Under the pieces are notes generated by a model, which did no database searches, had not been told where the DNA came from, and saw nothing but the letters and a program-made list of their open reading frames with translations. The position numbers and the translations under genes were made by a program. Source: Rhinopithecus roxellana (lineage: Eukaryota; Chordata; Mammalia; Primates; Cercopithecidae). From it: a stretch of DNA of 64,000 bases. Where the stretch lies: the NCBI RefSeq assembly GCF_007565055.1, contig NC_044554.1, forward strand, positions 14,051,921 to 14,115,920, given 5' to 3'. Each line of letters begins with the position of its first letter. The first letter of the stretch is position 1. Positions 44,735-56,620 of this stretch are shown here, one piece after another.

Positions 44735-45012
44735 TCCCTTAGGTTCAAGGTATAAGCTAAACAGAGTCTTTCCCTGCACAAGTTGTCAAATTGGCTGTGT
44801 TTCACTGGATAGTAGATGGGGACAGTGGGAATCTTGTTTGTTCATTGATGGGCATCATTATTTAGATAATGGGGCATTTGGCTACCTTGAAAGTCATGTT
44901 TACTTCCTGTGTTACCCTCACTTTATTGAATTTCTTTACTTTGACTTTCGGAGCTCTGGGCAGAAATCACATATTAGTTTGGAGGACTTTATTGTTTTAT
45001 TCAAGTTTAAAT
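44735..45012 (-). pseudogene. 28S rRNA internal fragment, antisense, decayed
   Basis: The plus strand reads as the complement of a conserved 28S region: 'ttggctgtgtttcactggat', 'ggggacagtgggaatctt', 'gcatttggctaccttgaaag', 'attgaatttctttactttga', 'gctctgggcagaaatcacat'. The order and spacing are those of the rRNA, with many C-to-T type changes, so the fragment is old. No A/T tail or target duplication is evident. It comes from a different part of 28S than the copy at 32,784. Confidence 0.82.
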
Positions 45013-45628
45013 AAAGTATAGGGTTTCCCCAGATTGAAAACCAGAATAGCCCATGACCATTCCCTGTGGGATTCTGTAACTGTTAAGGCAAAAGAAAATG
45101 CAGTTGCGCTTATGAGTATATGGATAAAATAACATGAAGTGAAAAGGGGAGAGATTTTTTTAAAGATGACTATATTTTAACCCCTCCTGACTAGTAAATT
45201 CAAGGATACCAGGACAAATGAGGTATAGACTTTAAACCTTCCAACATTCCATTGTGTTAATCATTCTTCCTCATCAAAGAGGCAGTAAGGGATAATTTAG
45301 ACTACAGTTACAAATAATGTGCTATGTAAGCACCGAAGAGCAGAGATAAGGGTGGAATTAAGGGTGTTAAAAGAAAATATGGCCTCCCTTCTTCACCATT
45401 CGATTGTTTTTGCTGTCCCTGGAGACTCGTATCTCTCTATTCCTAGGACCAAACTTTACACAAGTGCCAAATATATGAACAAGAACACCCCATTAAAATT
45501 CCTGTGAAACATGATACATCTTAAGAGAGCAGATGTGTCTATGGGCTGTCACAAATATCAGTCTTGCTGCGTTAAGCAAGTAATTAGTGGAGACATACTA
45601 TTTAGGATTCGCCTAAAACCCTCCAAGA
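45013..45628. other. Unique stretch, no gene seen
   Basis: The 62-codon frame 45,319-45,507 has no recognised domain. No splice support. Confidence 0.4.
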
Positions 45629-45933
45629 TAGAGGTCCCCAATCCCGGCCCCTGACGGGCCACACCAGCAGGTGGTGAGCAGTGGGCCAGTGAACATCATA
45701 CCTGAGCTCAGCCTCCTGTCAGATCAGTGGCCACATTAGATTATCATAGGTGTGAGAACCCAATTGTGAACTGCACGTGTGTGGGATCTAGGTTGTGCTC
45801 TCCTTGTGAGAATCTTATGCCTGATAATCTGAGGTGGAAGAGTTTCATACTGAAACCATCCCCCTGCCCTGTCCGTTGAAAAATTGTCTTCCACAAAACG
45901 GGTCCCTGGTGCCAAAAAGGTTGGAAACCACTG
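45629..45933 (+). mobile_element. MER1-type hAT-Charlie element
   Basis: Starts 'agaggtccccaatcccggcc' and ends 'aaaggttggaaaccactg'. Interior 'cctcctgtcagatcagtggc' and 'tgcctgataatctgaggtgg' matches MER1. Opposite orientation to the copy at 38,952. Confidence 0.82.
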
Positions 45934-48090
45934 CTCTAAGGTGTCCAGTGTTGCCTAACCCCTCTCCCTACTTCTGCACCCATTAGTTTGCCTAACAGCT
46001 GATTGATTTCTGTTTAAATAGCCACAGTATATTGGGGCCGTTTATTGCATCTTCGGTCAGCTCTTTTCCTCTGGGTCCCTAGAACTGAAGACAATATCCT
46101 AAGTTGATTCTGTCTCACAAAATATGAGTAAAATGAGGAATTGGTTAGGTAGGTGGCAAACAGCAAATATTATTTGGACTTGTATCTTGCTACATAAGTA
46201 GACTTTAACCAAGTAAGCTATTTGAGAAACAACCTTAATTTTTTTCGAGTGTTATTTTTAATTCTACAGGAATATTTTCATAAAGTTATAATGTCCATTA
46301 TGTTAGCAACTAGAATTACAATGGCAAGTTTTAGGAGATACTTGAAACGTGAGATGTTATATTTAAAACTATAAAATTATCGACGTAAGTATATGATTGT
46401 ACCCATGTGGCAGTAAACTTAAAACTTCTAGTTTCAGGTTTTTTTGTTGTTGTTTGTTTGACTTTTTAAAGAGTTTAAAAGGGGAAAGGGAGAGCAATAT
46501 GTGAGGGAGACTGACTTGCAAAGTCTAAAGTATTTCTTATGTGGCCCTATACAGAAAAAGGTTGTGTATTCTGGACAAGAGCAATTAAAGGAAATAGTTT
46601 GGACTTAAGACTTCTAAAAATAAATAGTGCTCAAATTGCACTTGGAAGCCAGAGACCTTGCTGGTCATCAAAGGTTCAGTTCAGTCAGTACTTAGAAAAG
46701 AGGGAAGCCAGCTTAGCTAAGAGTCAGAATACAAATATTCAGAAACAATTAATAGGCAAATAATTATATATACCATGTCCCAGCCAGTAGATGGAATAAT
46801 ATGCCACCATTAAATTTATATTAACATGTAAAAATGTTTGAAGTTTAGGGCTCTTACACATGTCTTAGTGACATAGAAAGAAAAGATAAATCACACGCAA
46901 CTAGAAAATAGACATGTTGACTTTATTTTAGTACATAATCTGGTAGGATTTTTACATAATCTCACGTACTGGTGCTAGGTAGTTGGTTGTGCCAACTAGA
47001 AGTGTCACATAGTCAATATCCTTAAAGAGAAATGGAAGCTAATCAGCTAAGTAAACTGTGAGCTGAGGCCTACGTCATGCTTGCTTTTCAAAGAGAGTAA
47101 AGTAATTGGATAAATGTTAATGCCTCCTTGTTGGGAAAACAGTCTTCAAAAATGGTACTAAGTTACAGTTCTAATGCAATGGAGTAACTAATTACTATGA
47201 ATACTTTTTTTATTTGGCAGATTACTAATAAAGGCAACTGGATACAATAAATGTAAAGATTTTCTTTTAAAACGACAGACTCTTCAGTGAGGCATAAACA
47301 TTTTATAGAACAATTATCAAAGCTATATTGGACTTAAATATTGGTCATGCATGTATGCACACCCCATAGGTAGCTGCCCTCCTTGGGCAGCTTTTGACTC
47401 CTATGCCAAAATTTAAAATAAAGGGTGTTTAATCACATTCCCCAAAAGGAGAACTTCATGAGGCACTAATGAGTAATGTTTATTTTACGAATGATTTTAC
47501 AGGAGAAATTACAGAGGATGTTTAAATTGCAAAAGTACTCCTCCCCTTTTTCCCCCCAACAAAATCCTTTGCAGTTATCACCTAAGCTTTTTGGGTGTGT
47601 GATTTAAGAGCAAAAAAAAAAAAAAAAAAAAAGACCTACCTTAACAATTTAAGTAGGCAGTATTGTTTCTCCTCAGCTTTTGTTTCTCACTGTAAGCTGC
47701 CTAGTCTTTGTAGTTCTTACTTCTTATGCAGAACAACTTAGCATTTGACGCCACTATCACAAAAAAAAAAAAAGAAGAAAAAAAACAAATACAGCAGTTG
47801 AGGGCAGTATACAAGCTTAGCAAGTATATTCTGATACTTGCTTAGGAAGTAGGAAATGTGATTAGATTCTGTTCTCTACCATATGACGCTGATTTGCAAA
47901 GTCCCACTGGGTACAGGACTACTGGTAAAAAGAACCCTGTAACTTCGTGTCACAGAGGGACACAACCATATATATAAAACAGTATCTGCCTTAAATCTTT
48001 GGGGAACATCTTACCATGTTTAACCGGCTAATTTTACTAGGTATTTAGGAAAGTGTGACTGCAGTTCAGGGTCTTTGTTTTTTCTTTTAA
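45934..48090. other. Unique AT-rich DNA, no gene seen
   Basis: Over 2 kb with A-runs at 47,613 and 47,761 but no recognised repeat. Frame 46,539-46,763 has no recognised family. Confidence 0.4.
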
Positions 48091-48235
48091 GACAGGGTCT
48101 CATTTTGTTGCTCAGGCTGGAGTACAGTGGCGTGATCAAGGCTCATTGCAGCCTCAACATCCCTGGGCTCCAACGATTCTTCCACCTTGGCCACCCAAAA
48201 CTGGGATTATGGGTGTGAGCCACCACACTTGGCCT
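48091..48235 (-). mobile_element. Alu monomer (FLAM-like), antisense
   Basis: Single-arm element: 'agacagggtctcattttgtt' to 'gtgtgagccaccacacttgg', about 145 bp, with no second arm. Its form fits the early monomeric Alu ancestors derived from 7SL RNA. Confidence 0.78.
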
Positions 48236-48696
48236 CTTATATCTTGATTAAGGTCCTGTCTGGGCCTGCAGAGGTTCAATTTGCTTAACCCCAGCACTTT
48301 CCCCTCAACATGGAGGTCCTTAGTCAACATTAACCAAGTAAAGAGTTGAAAGTTTTAATCAGAAGTAGGTGGAGGAGCATTTAAACTGGTTTAATAAACT
48401 TGAAATACGAATGCGTTAAATATTCGAATAACAAAGCACTTGTGAAACAGGTTTTTCTATGGAAAGACAAATTTCCATCCAGCTCATTTCATTTGGCTGG
48501 ATTCCTTTTTTTTTTTTTTGTAATAAATAGAACTTTGAGAATTCCAAATCAAATTTGTCCTTTTGCATAAAAGGTTCACTTGGTGACTCTCATGCCTCCG
48601 TAAGTATCTTCCATCTGATTCTGCACAACCTACTGCCTTCAGTGTATCCTGGGACCAGCCAAAGAGATGATTCCAACCAGTGGAATCATCATTAAA
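48236..48696. other. Unique stretch, no gene seen
   Basis: A T13 run at 48,506. The minus-strand frame 48,484-48,729 runs into the MER5-like fragment and is not called. Confidence 0.4.
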
Positions 48697-48770
48697 CCAG
48701 TGGTTCTTAAAATATGGACATTGAGTCAACCTGCATCAAAATTACTGTAGATTCTGGACAATGTACCAAG
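48697..48770 (+). mobile_element. MER5-like DNA transposon end
   Basis: 'ccagtggttcttaaaatatg' followed by 'cctgcatcaaaattactgta' matches the MER5 terminus and nearby interior. The other end is missing. Confidence 0.55.
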
Positions 48771-48930
48771 TCAACATCAAATCAGTCCTACATTTTTAAA
48801 AGGTAACTGTAATGAAAAGATGTTTTTTGAGATGCTGAAATTGCAGTGAAGACAATGTTCCCACCTTTTTTAAATGGTGTACTGTTAGCTGTTAGCCTCA
48901 TTTATGTATGGAGCAGAGTAGTATTTTATT

Positions 48931-49242
48931 TTATTTTATTTTATTTTATTTTTGAGACAGAGTCTCGCTCTGTCGCCCAGGCTGGAGTGCAGTGGCCGCA
49001 TCTCAGCTCATTGCAAGCTCCGCCTCCCGGGTTCAGGCCATTCTCCTGCCTCAGCCTCCCGAGTAGCTGGGACTACAGGCGCCCGCCACCACGCCCGGCT
49101 AGTTTTTTGTATTTTTTTTTTCTTAGTAGAGACGGGGTTTCACCGGGTTAGCCAGGATGGTCTCGATCTCCTGACCTCGTGATCCGCCCGTCTCGGCCTC
49201 CCAAAGTGCTGGGATTACAGGCTTGAGCCACCGCGCCTGGCC
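48931..49242 (-). mobile_element. Young AluY (Old World monkey-type), antisense, with (TTTTA)n tail
   Basis: (TTTTA)5 tail at 48,930-48,952, then 'gagacagagtctcgctctgtc' through 'gagccaccgcgcctggcc'. 'agtagt' flanks both sides. Confidence 0.95.
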
Positions 49243-49483
49243 AGTAGTTTCATTTTTAAAAGCCTTTTAGGAATGCAGATATTAACATGAACAGTGGTAA
49301 AGAGGGGGGCATATTTGAGCAATGATTTTTAAAGAGCTATGAATTTACAGTGCAATCCTAGCAAAAGAGAGGGAGAAAAGAACATCTATTTTGAGCTGCA
49401 GACATAATTGCAGCACAGCCGAGATTTCATAGTCCCCGTCCTCTCTATTCCTGTTGAATTACATGATTAAAAGTAACTATACG

Positions 49484-49783
49484 GCCGGGCGCGGTGGCCC
49501 AAGCCTGTAATCCCAGCACTTTGGGAGGCCGAGACGGACGGATCACGAGGTGAGGAGATCGAGACCATCCTGGCTAACACGGTGAAACCCCGTCTCTACT
49601 AAAAAAAAATACAAAAAAACTAGCCGGGCGATGTGGCCGGCGCCCGTAGTCCCAGTTACTCGGGAGGCTGAGGCAGGAGAATGGCGTAAACCCGGGAGGC
49701 GGAGCTTGCAGTGAGCTGAGATCCGGCCACTGCACTCCAGCCCGGGCTACTGAGTGAGACTCCGTCTCAAAAAAAAAAAAAGT
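49484..49783 (+). mobile_element. Young AluY (Old World monkey-type)
   Basis: 'ggccgggcgcggtggcccaa' with 'gagacggacgga', 'ggcgtaaacccgggagg' and 'gctgagatccggcc'. A13 tail. Confidence 0.96.
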
Positions 49784-50450
49784 ATACATATATATGAAGA
49801 TGTTTAATTGTTGGAGGTAGGAGAATTTGTAGGGGGGGGTGAGAATTCACCTGGCCAATGAGTTAAAAATGAGAAAAGGATTAGCAGTTATAAAATTTTC
49901 TAAGTAGTTAAGTATCTGCATGGTGGGTTCAGTATAAACAAACATGGTGCTCTCAAATGACTGTTGATGGGCTATTACGTTAGCATCCTGTGAACCCTGA
50001 TCATAGCTGGAAAGGAGTCTTTAGAGAAGTGGAAAAACCAGGTTCTTTGTACATAAGGAATATATATTTTAAACACCCCCAAAGTATAGATTAAGACGTG
50101 ATTGATGAAAAGTCTCCATTTTCTGATGATGATTTTATGAAACCAAAGTATAACTAAGAACCAACCATCTGAGCGCCAGTAGAGAGTGGAAAATAGGGAA
50201 AGGCAACATCTCAGTATGATTTCTGGAGTGAGTGGTCGTTCTTACTGGCTAGGACCATAAGCTTCATTTGTTAAAAGTTCCCAGAAATTAAGCCTGAATG
50301 AGCTTAGAGCTTAATAAGTTACTTCCAGAGATGCTTCTTTCTTCCCTCAAGTATACAGATTAACTATTTTTGTGCCGTGGGCCTTTTGACAGCCCCAAAA
50401 AGCCCGTGGATCCCATCTCAGAATGTTCCACATGTGTATTACATAATACA

Positions 50451-50452
<2 letters not shown>
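49784..50452. other. Unique stretch, no gene seen
   Basis: Contains a G9-type run near 49,831. Nothing else recognised. Confidence 0.45.
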
Positions 50453-50491
<39 letters not shown>

Positions 50492-50779
50492 TTGAGACGG
50501 AGTCTTGCTCTGTGGCCCAGGCTGAAGTGCAGTGGCTGGATCTCAGCTCACTGCAAGCTCCGCCTCCCGGGTTTACGCCATTCTCCTGCCTCAGCCTCCC
50601 GAGTAGCTGGGACTACAGGCGCCCGCCACCTCGGCCGGCTAGTTTTTTGTATTTTTTTTTAGTAGAGACGGGGTTTCACCGTGTTAGCCAGGATGGTCTC
50701 GATCTCCTGACCTCGTGATCCGCCCGTCTCGGCCTCCCAAAGTGCTGGGATTACAGGCTTGAGCCACCGCGCCCGGCCT
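50453..50779 (-). mobile_element. Young AluY (Old World monkey-type), antisense, T38 tail
   Basis: T-run of about 38 (50,453-50,490), 'gagacggagtcttgctctgt' through 'gagccaccgcgcccggcc'. The very long uninterrupted tail indicates recent insertion. Confidence 0.96.
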
Positions 50780-51229
50780 CTAAATTTTACCTACGGACTC
50801 CTAGTTAGAAATCCCTTGTAAGGGGTGTTAGGGTTCTGAGAGAAGGCTGGTAAGTAATGAGGCTGGTAACTTATTTCAGCACCTTGTTCAGGACGGGAAT
50901 ACGTTGTGTTTCAGTTATTCTAGTTTCCAGCTCAATTGGTGTTGGAGAAACTAGCTCACTTATAAGTGACTCAGATGAAAACCCACTGGGAGGCATTTTT
51001 CTTTAGTAAGAAACCCTGAGAACCCCCTTTGAGGTCAATCTGACTAATTAAGAGAAAGAGGTTATATATATCCCAGTTTTGACCTTTTGTGGATGTGATA
51101 TATTATTGGCATCTCATTCTGCACAGTCCAAATGAGGTAGACAAGATAATGATTGGTATATAACTATGGATACCGAAGATCCACTGTAAGGCCTGCCGAT
51201 CACTTTACACAGAAGGAGCCCCTTCCCTG
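50780..51229. other. Unique stretch, no gene seen
   Basis: Leads into the second CpG island. No repeat recognised. Confidence 0.45.
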
Positions 51230-52050
51230 AGGTTTGCTTGCTCGGGGTGGGGTGGTACTTTGCCCTAGTAAACTACCAAGCAAGTCCGAACGTTAGCTCC
51301 TCCTCTGGAAGAGCGAGTTGTGGGCGGCTGCGCTGCGGGGGCAAACTTGCCGCATGCCCGCTGGCCAGAGCGAATCGGGGCCTGGTGTTAGGGCATCCAG
51401 ACTGGCCGGCATGGTACAGGGCGTATCCCTAGCCGCCCTCCAGCGTAGGAAAGACGGCCGCTAGGCGGGACAGAGGGGCCTTATCTGCCCGGGTCTTAAT
51501 ACCCCGGGCGGGGGTCGGAAAGCGGGTGACAGAAGAGCGCCCAGTAAACTGCAGGGGTGCGGCGCGTCTCCAGGGACCGGAAACCCCCAGGGCCGCGCTA
51601 ACCGGCAACAACCCGTAATCCGATCCTGTCTTCGGGATCAGAAGAGAGGACAGCTGGCCCGCGCGCAAGCTCAGTCCCTCCTCCGCATCCTACAGGAGGA
51701 GCCTCAGAAACGCACTTCCGCCGCGCGGGTCTACCTCCACGCAGGGCGCGTCCTAGGCCAGCTCACTTCCGCCCAGCGCTTTCTGCGGCTAAGGGGGTCG
51801 GGGCTTTCCTTTTCTCCTATTCTTGCTCTTGCTCTTGACTCACCTTTTCCGTTTAACCCTTTTCTCCTCTTTTGGCCTCCAAAAAAGCAGTCGGCTGCCA
51901 CTCCCGACTTTTTTGTCTGGGACACCCTCAGCTCTCACTCCAAGCCCAGCGCAGCGGCCATCTTTGGTAAATCCTGACAGCAGCCCGCCTGTCCATTGTC
52001 CTGTGTGCCCAGATGGAAGAACCACTCATTTTTCGTGATCAAGCTAGGGG
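51230..52050. promoter_or_regulatory. Second CpG island, promoter-like
   Basis: CpG-dense segment with two ETS/GABP-type sites ('gcacttccgcc' at about 51,711 and 'tcacttccgcc' at about 51,764) and a YY1-type 'gcggccatcttt' (about 51,954). A leftward donor lies at 51,844. No TATA box. Open frames on both strands here are short and of GC-rich composition. Likely the promoter of a second gene or an alternative promoter, and possibly bidirectional. Confidence 0.75.
51844..51990 (-). other. Probable 5'UTR first exon, leftward
   Basis: Minus strand: YY1 box with ATG 'aaagatggccgctgcg' (this ATG gives only an 8-codon frame, MAAALGLE), then 'ggaggccaaaagaggag' and a consensus donor 'aaaag|gtgagt' at 51,844. 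The 5' limit is a guess. No coding frame starts with a good ATG in the exon, so translation would start downstream. This transcript would run into the 21-51 kb interval, toward the rightward gene from the first island. Confidence 0.4.
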
Positions 52051-54078
52051 AGGCAGGAGCAATAATGGCCCTGCTGTAGGGCTGGCTTTTATTTGAATTC
52101 CAACTCTTCTGCCACCTTACCCAGCTGTATCCAGATTTTAAAAGTTAATCTATCCGAGCTTCTTTATTAGGTTGATGAGATGATGCATGCAAAGCGCTTA
52201 GAACAATACTAGGCATAAAGTATCCGACATAAAGGTTAAGTAAAAGTAAGGAAAAGCTATGGAGATGTATTGAGTATCTCTTTGCCCAATGACATATTAG
52301 TCGTGTTAAATATGGAAAGTGCCTTTGATTCTCTGTGCCCGTGGGAGAAGGCACTAGGAATGGCCTTTTCCCACCTGTAATCAGAGAGCAGCTGTTTGAG
52401 AACTCCTCAATATGTTTGCCATCTCTCAAGCAGCCTTTCGGGCTGCTAATTCCTAAGAAGTTTCCGCTTTTATTCAAATTGGCTCACTCCTTTTTGCAGG
52501 GTTTTGTACTCTTAAGGGTGGTGGACAAGCAAAGGTTTGGTAGCATCACGTTTTTAATTTCACAGGGAAAATGGATATGAAACATCTTCCCAAGTACATC
52601 TTAGGCTGCCACTTGACAGCAAGCCATAATGCTCCCCAACTCTTGGGCCCTACACCCCTTCTCCCCCACCCCCGTTTTAATTCGTCGTTGCTCATGGACA
52701 GCTGGTTTGGGGACCAGGTGCAGATGATGGGAGGTGTCTTTAAAAAACAGCAAGTGAGAAATGCTAGTTTTGTTGTTTTAAGTTGCACTGATGACTGTGG
52801 TAGTTATCTGTGCTGGTGATAATTTATAAGGCGATGATAACGAATTAAACATACAAAAGATTATTATCTTCCACAGGGAAAAAAATGCAAACTTGTGACA
52901 CCATTTATGATCCGCTTAGTCTTGAGATACTGAGTAATAGAACTTTCTCCTTCCAGGCTGAATTGTGAACTTGGGTTTGGTTTCTTTCTGCAATCCCTGC
53001 AGGGCCATAAATTCTTGGCCCTTCAGACTGTTTCTCGTTGGCCCGTAACAGACTCAGTGATACCATCAGTAACCACAATTCACAGTGGAGTCAAATTATC
53101 TTATTCCCACACCAGTTGGAGAACTGGAGATTCCTTAGAACTTGTAACTGTCATGTTTTCAAAGTTGACATGGAAAATTTTACATGAAGCTTAAAAATAC
53201 AACTAATCTGTGGTGATAGAGATGAGAAGAGGTAAGCTCTAAAATTAGAAGAGCAGTTCGTTTTGAGGCAGCATTGATTGGGAGGGAGCATGGAGTATAT
53301 AATTATACATTTCTATATAATGTAAAAATTTATAGATTTAAGATTTATGCATTTTATGTTAATTATACTACAATAAAATGAAAGAATAAGAAAGATCATA
53401 TATAGTTCAATCAAATATTGTGTACAAAGTAATTTCTGTTAAACATATTTTTATGTGTATATGTACCTTTTACATGTATATGTTAAGGATATGCATTAAA
53501 ATGGTAATAACTTCCTCTGCTTATTGGGATAATGGAGAGTTTTGTTACTTTTTGTCTTTTTTTTAAAAAAACATGTTCTGCAATGATAATGTATTGCTTT
53601 TGTAGTTATGAAAAACAAAAGTTATTTTGTAAATCTTTGTTACCGATAAGAGATGGGTGTTCTGTTAACTACTCAATTCTCATGTAGGATAACAAAATAC
53701 ATAATGTCTATTTGATAAATCGAGAAACGGAAGCATTACTTAGAAATCTGAGTTACCTCTAAAATAATGACTGGCATTTGAAGTTGACGATGGGTCTTGA
53801 GTTCCTTTGATTTTAAGCTCTTGGATATGAGGGTTGGGTGAGTTCCTCTTTTTCTCTCTTTCAAAATATATGTATGTTTAACTTTGCTAAATAAAAGTTA
53901 AAAGATACAGTGTATCTCAGTGCAATTTTTTAAAATTTATTTTCATCCAGGCTACCCTTTCCCTTTGTCATTCAGCAGGCAGAACAAGGAAAAATTAAAC
54001 TTCTAACTGAAAGGTACTTTGAATAGCAATCAATATCAAGTTACAGACAAAATATAAATATTGCTCAATATAAAATGA
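52051..54078. other. Intron-like DNA with ancient repeats, no gene seen
   Basis: 52,180-52,235 ('gcaaagcgcttagaacaata', 'ctaggcataaagtat') is a MIR 3' end in sense orientation. 53,300-53,390 ('ttatgttaattatactacaa' then 'taaaatg') resembles an old L1 3' terminus. Frames at 52,335-52,819 lack recognised domains. Confidence 0.45.
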
Positions 54079-54389
54079 GGGTTTTTTTTTTTTTTTTTTT
54101 TTTTTTTGAGACAGTGTCTCGCTCTGTCGCCCAGGCTGGAGTGCAGTGGCCGGATCTCAGCTCACTACAAGCTCTGCCTCCCGGGTTTATGCCATTCTCC
54201 TGCCTCAGCCTCCCGAGTAGCTGGCACTACAGGCGCCCGCCACTTCGCCCGGCTAGTTTTTTGTATTTTTTAGTAGAGACGGGGTTTCACCATGTTAGCC
54301 AGGATGGTCTCGATCTCCTGACCTCGTGATCCGCCCGTCTCGGCCTCCCAAAGTGCTGGGATTACAGGCTTGAGCCACCGCGCCCGGCC
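54079..54389 (-). mobile_element. Young AluY (Old World monkey-type), antisense
   Basis: T27 tail, 'gagacagtgtctcgctctgt' through 'gagccaccgcgcccggcc'. Duplication 'aatgagg(g)gttttt' on both sides. Confidence 0.96.
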
Positions 54390-54689
54390 GAATGAGGGGT
54401 TTTTTTAATTGAGGGGACAGAAATACAGCTTCTCAGTTATCATAAATTGCATCATATTCTTTGGGAGGGCCTTTTTGGCTTGCATCCATTACCAATTATA
54501 TATCTTTTACTACTGTGGGAACTGCATTATCAAAACAGTTAAAGCTTGTGTATTTAGCGCCCTCTAGTGCAGTATCTTAAAATGACACAGCATAGCTGCT
54601 AATACTCCAAGCAGCTAGAAGAAATGTAAATCTCAGTGCACCTCCCCTCTTTGCATCTACATGTTATTTCCTAGCCATGAGACATTAGG
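54390..54689. other. Unique stretch, no gene seen
   Basis: No repeat or exon recognised. Confidence 0.45.
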
Positions 54690-54850
54690 CTGTGACCTCA
54701 CAGTAGTTCTTTAATCTATAGGCTTCAATTTTCTCATCTGTAAAATGAGAACGATAAAAAATACTAAATAGGGTTCTGAGAACTGAATGGTCTATGCTTG
54801 TGACATGAATGCCTGGCACATAGTAGAAGCTCGATTAGTGCTAGCTGCTC
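54690..54850 (+). mobile_element. MIR SINE remnant
   Basis: 'caattttctcatctgtaaaa', 'gaatgcctggcacatagtag' and 'aagctcgattagtgctagc' follow MIR order. Confidence 0.8.
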
Positions 54851-55779
54851 TTACATATAAATAGATCGAGGCAGTACTAACATGATTAAAGATAAGTAAT
54901 CTTGACTCAGATGTCAGAATCTGCTAGTAGGAAAGTGGAAAATGTTAAAGAGGAACCAAAAATAAAGAATGAAGACTTAGGTTTGCTGCTCATCTTTAGT
55001 TCCCTTTTGCTGAGTCAATTGATGCCAATTATGAAGTCTAGGAACATGTTAAATTCCTTTGCATCCTTCACAGTGCATATAATTGAACACTGACAAATAT
55101 TTGTATTTATGTTCAAGCTAAATGGTTAGAAAACAAGATGAAGAATGATAGAAAATAATACTTAAGTATAAAAATTTGTATTTGGATTTGACTTTCTGTT
55201 GTTTGAGGCAGAAGCCTTAAAGGCCATTTTTTTGGATTATAGCTTTGGAACAGACTGGACAAGATTTGTTACCCGTGTGCAAATGAGCAGCATAATTATA
55301 CTATGTGTTTCATATGTGACTTTTGTGACTCATTACTGACAATGAGAATAGTAGGTTTTAGAATCCTGCTCTCATCCACTCTCACACATTTTCAGCATTG
55401 CATAGGCTATACAGCTAAAATTTACTTCCTCAGACACATTCCAAGAGATACCTTCTCTCCACATAGTCTACATGACCATCTATAGTTCTTTTCCTGCACT
55501 GACAGACATAGACTTTGGTACTTAATACCAGTACTTCTTGGGCTCTCCAAGAACCCAGTTGCTTGAGGAAAGCATTGGGTGCTTCTCACCCCAAGTCCCC
55601 AGAATCTTTGATTGGGCCTGTATGTAATAAATGTCCCCATTGCTTATTTTTCTTGTGTGCTTTATATTAGACATGTCACACACAGTGTTGTCTCCCCTTC
55701 CATTGCCTCAGTGCTAAACCAGACCAATTTTCTCATGAGAGGTACATGATACAGGTAACCATGTATTGTGCCTCTATTA
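54851..55779. other. Unique stretch, no gene seen
   Basis: Short frames at 54,902-55,640 are not supported by splice sites or known families. Confidence 0.4.
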
Positions 55780-55789
55780 ATGCTTATAC

Positions 55790-55965
55790 CCTATACTGAG
55801 CATTTAACATACATTAATTCTTTCACAACCACATCCAGTAACAGAGTATTCCCATTTTCCAGAGGGGAGAATTTTCCTAGTTCATACAGATAAGTGGCAG
55901 AGCCAGACTTCCAACCCAAGTCTGTCTCTAGAACCTGTGGCTTCAACACTGTATCAGAAACTCCA
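55790..55965 (-). mobile_element. MIR SINE remnant, antisense
   Basis: 'gagtattcccattttccaga', 'agataagtggcagagccaga' and 'caacccaagtctgtctctag' are the reverse complement of MIR. Confidence 0.8.
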
Positions 55966-56351
55966 AAGGGAAAATTTTGAGTTGTGTGTCTCCAGAAATT
56001 CCTGCAAGGAATATCGTGAAGCTCCCTTCAGGCACTAAGCCATAAGTTCTGAGGCTTCCTCCTTTTCAAGAAAACCCACCTACCTAACCCTGATAATTAT
56101 TAGAACTGTGATAACTCACATTAACTTGGCACCTCACAGTTTTCAGACGTTGGCCCATTGGGTATCTCATTTTATTTTCCAGAAAACCTTTTGCGTTCAT
56201 CATCAACTGAGCCTCCAAGCTGGTGAAGCAAGTTCTTTTCTGGCAGAAGATTGCAGCTCCTATTATTTACCCCCCGGGGGATAAACTGCAAATCCCAGGC
56301 CTTACAGCTGGGAACACAGAGCTGGCTGTGCAAGCATATAAAAAACCTTGA
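55966..56351. other. Unique stretch with possible MIR-like piece, no gene seen
   Basis: 56,120-56,180 faintly resembles a MIR tail. Nothing else. Confidence 0.4.
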
Positions 56352-56620
56352 AGCTGGGCGTGGTGGCTCAAGCCTGTAATCTCAGCACTTTGGGAGGCTG
56401 AGACGGGCGGATCACAGGTCGGCAGATTTAGACCATCCTGGCTAACACGGTGAAACCCCGTCTCTACTAAAAAAAATACAAAAAAACTAACCGGGAGGTC
56501 CCAGCTACTCGGGAGGCTGAGGCAGGAGAATGGCGTAAACCCGGGAGGCAGAACTTGCAGTGAGCCGAGATCCGGCCACTGCACTCCAGCCTGGGTGACA
56601 GAGCGAGACTCCATCTCTGA
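56352..56620 (+). mobile_element. AluY-type SINE with internal deletion and no A tail
   Basis: 'gctgggcgtggtggctcaag' with 'gagacgggcgga' and 'ggcgtaaacccgggagg'. About 25 bp are missing at 'aaccgggaggtcccagctac', and the element stops at 'gactccatctctgac' without a poly-A. Confidence 0.93.

Noticed and set aside
48091..48235. Possible 7SL RNA gene
   Set aside because: It is a diverged single Alu arm ending as Alu does, without the central S domain of 7SL.
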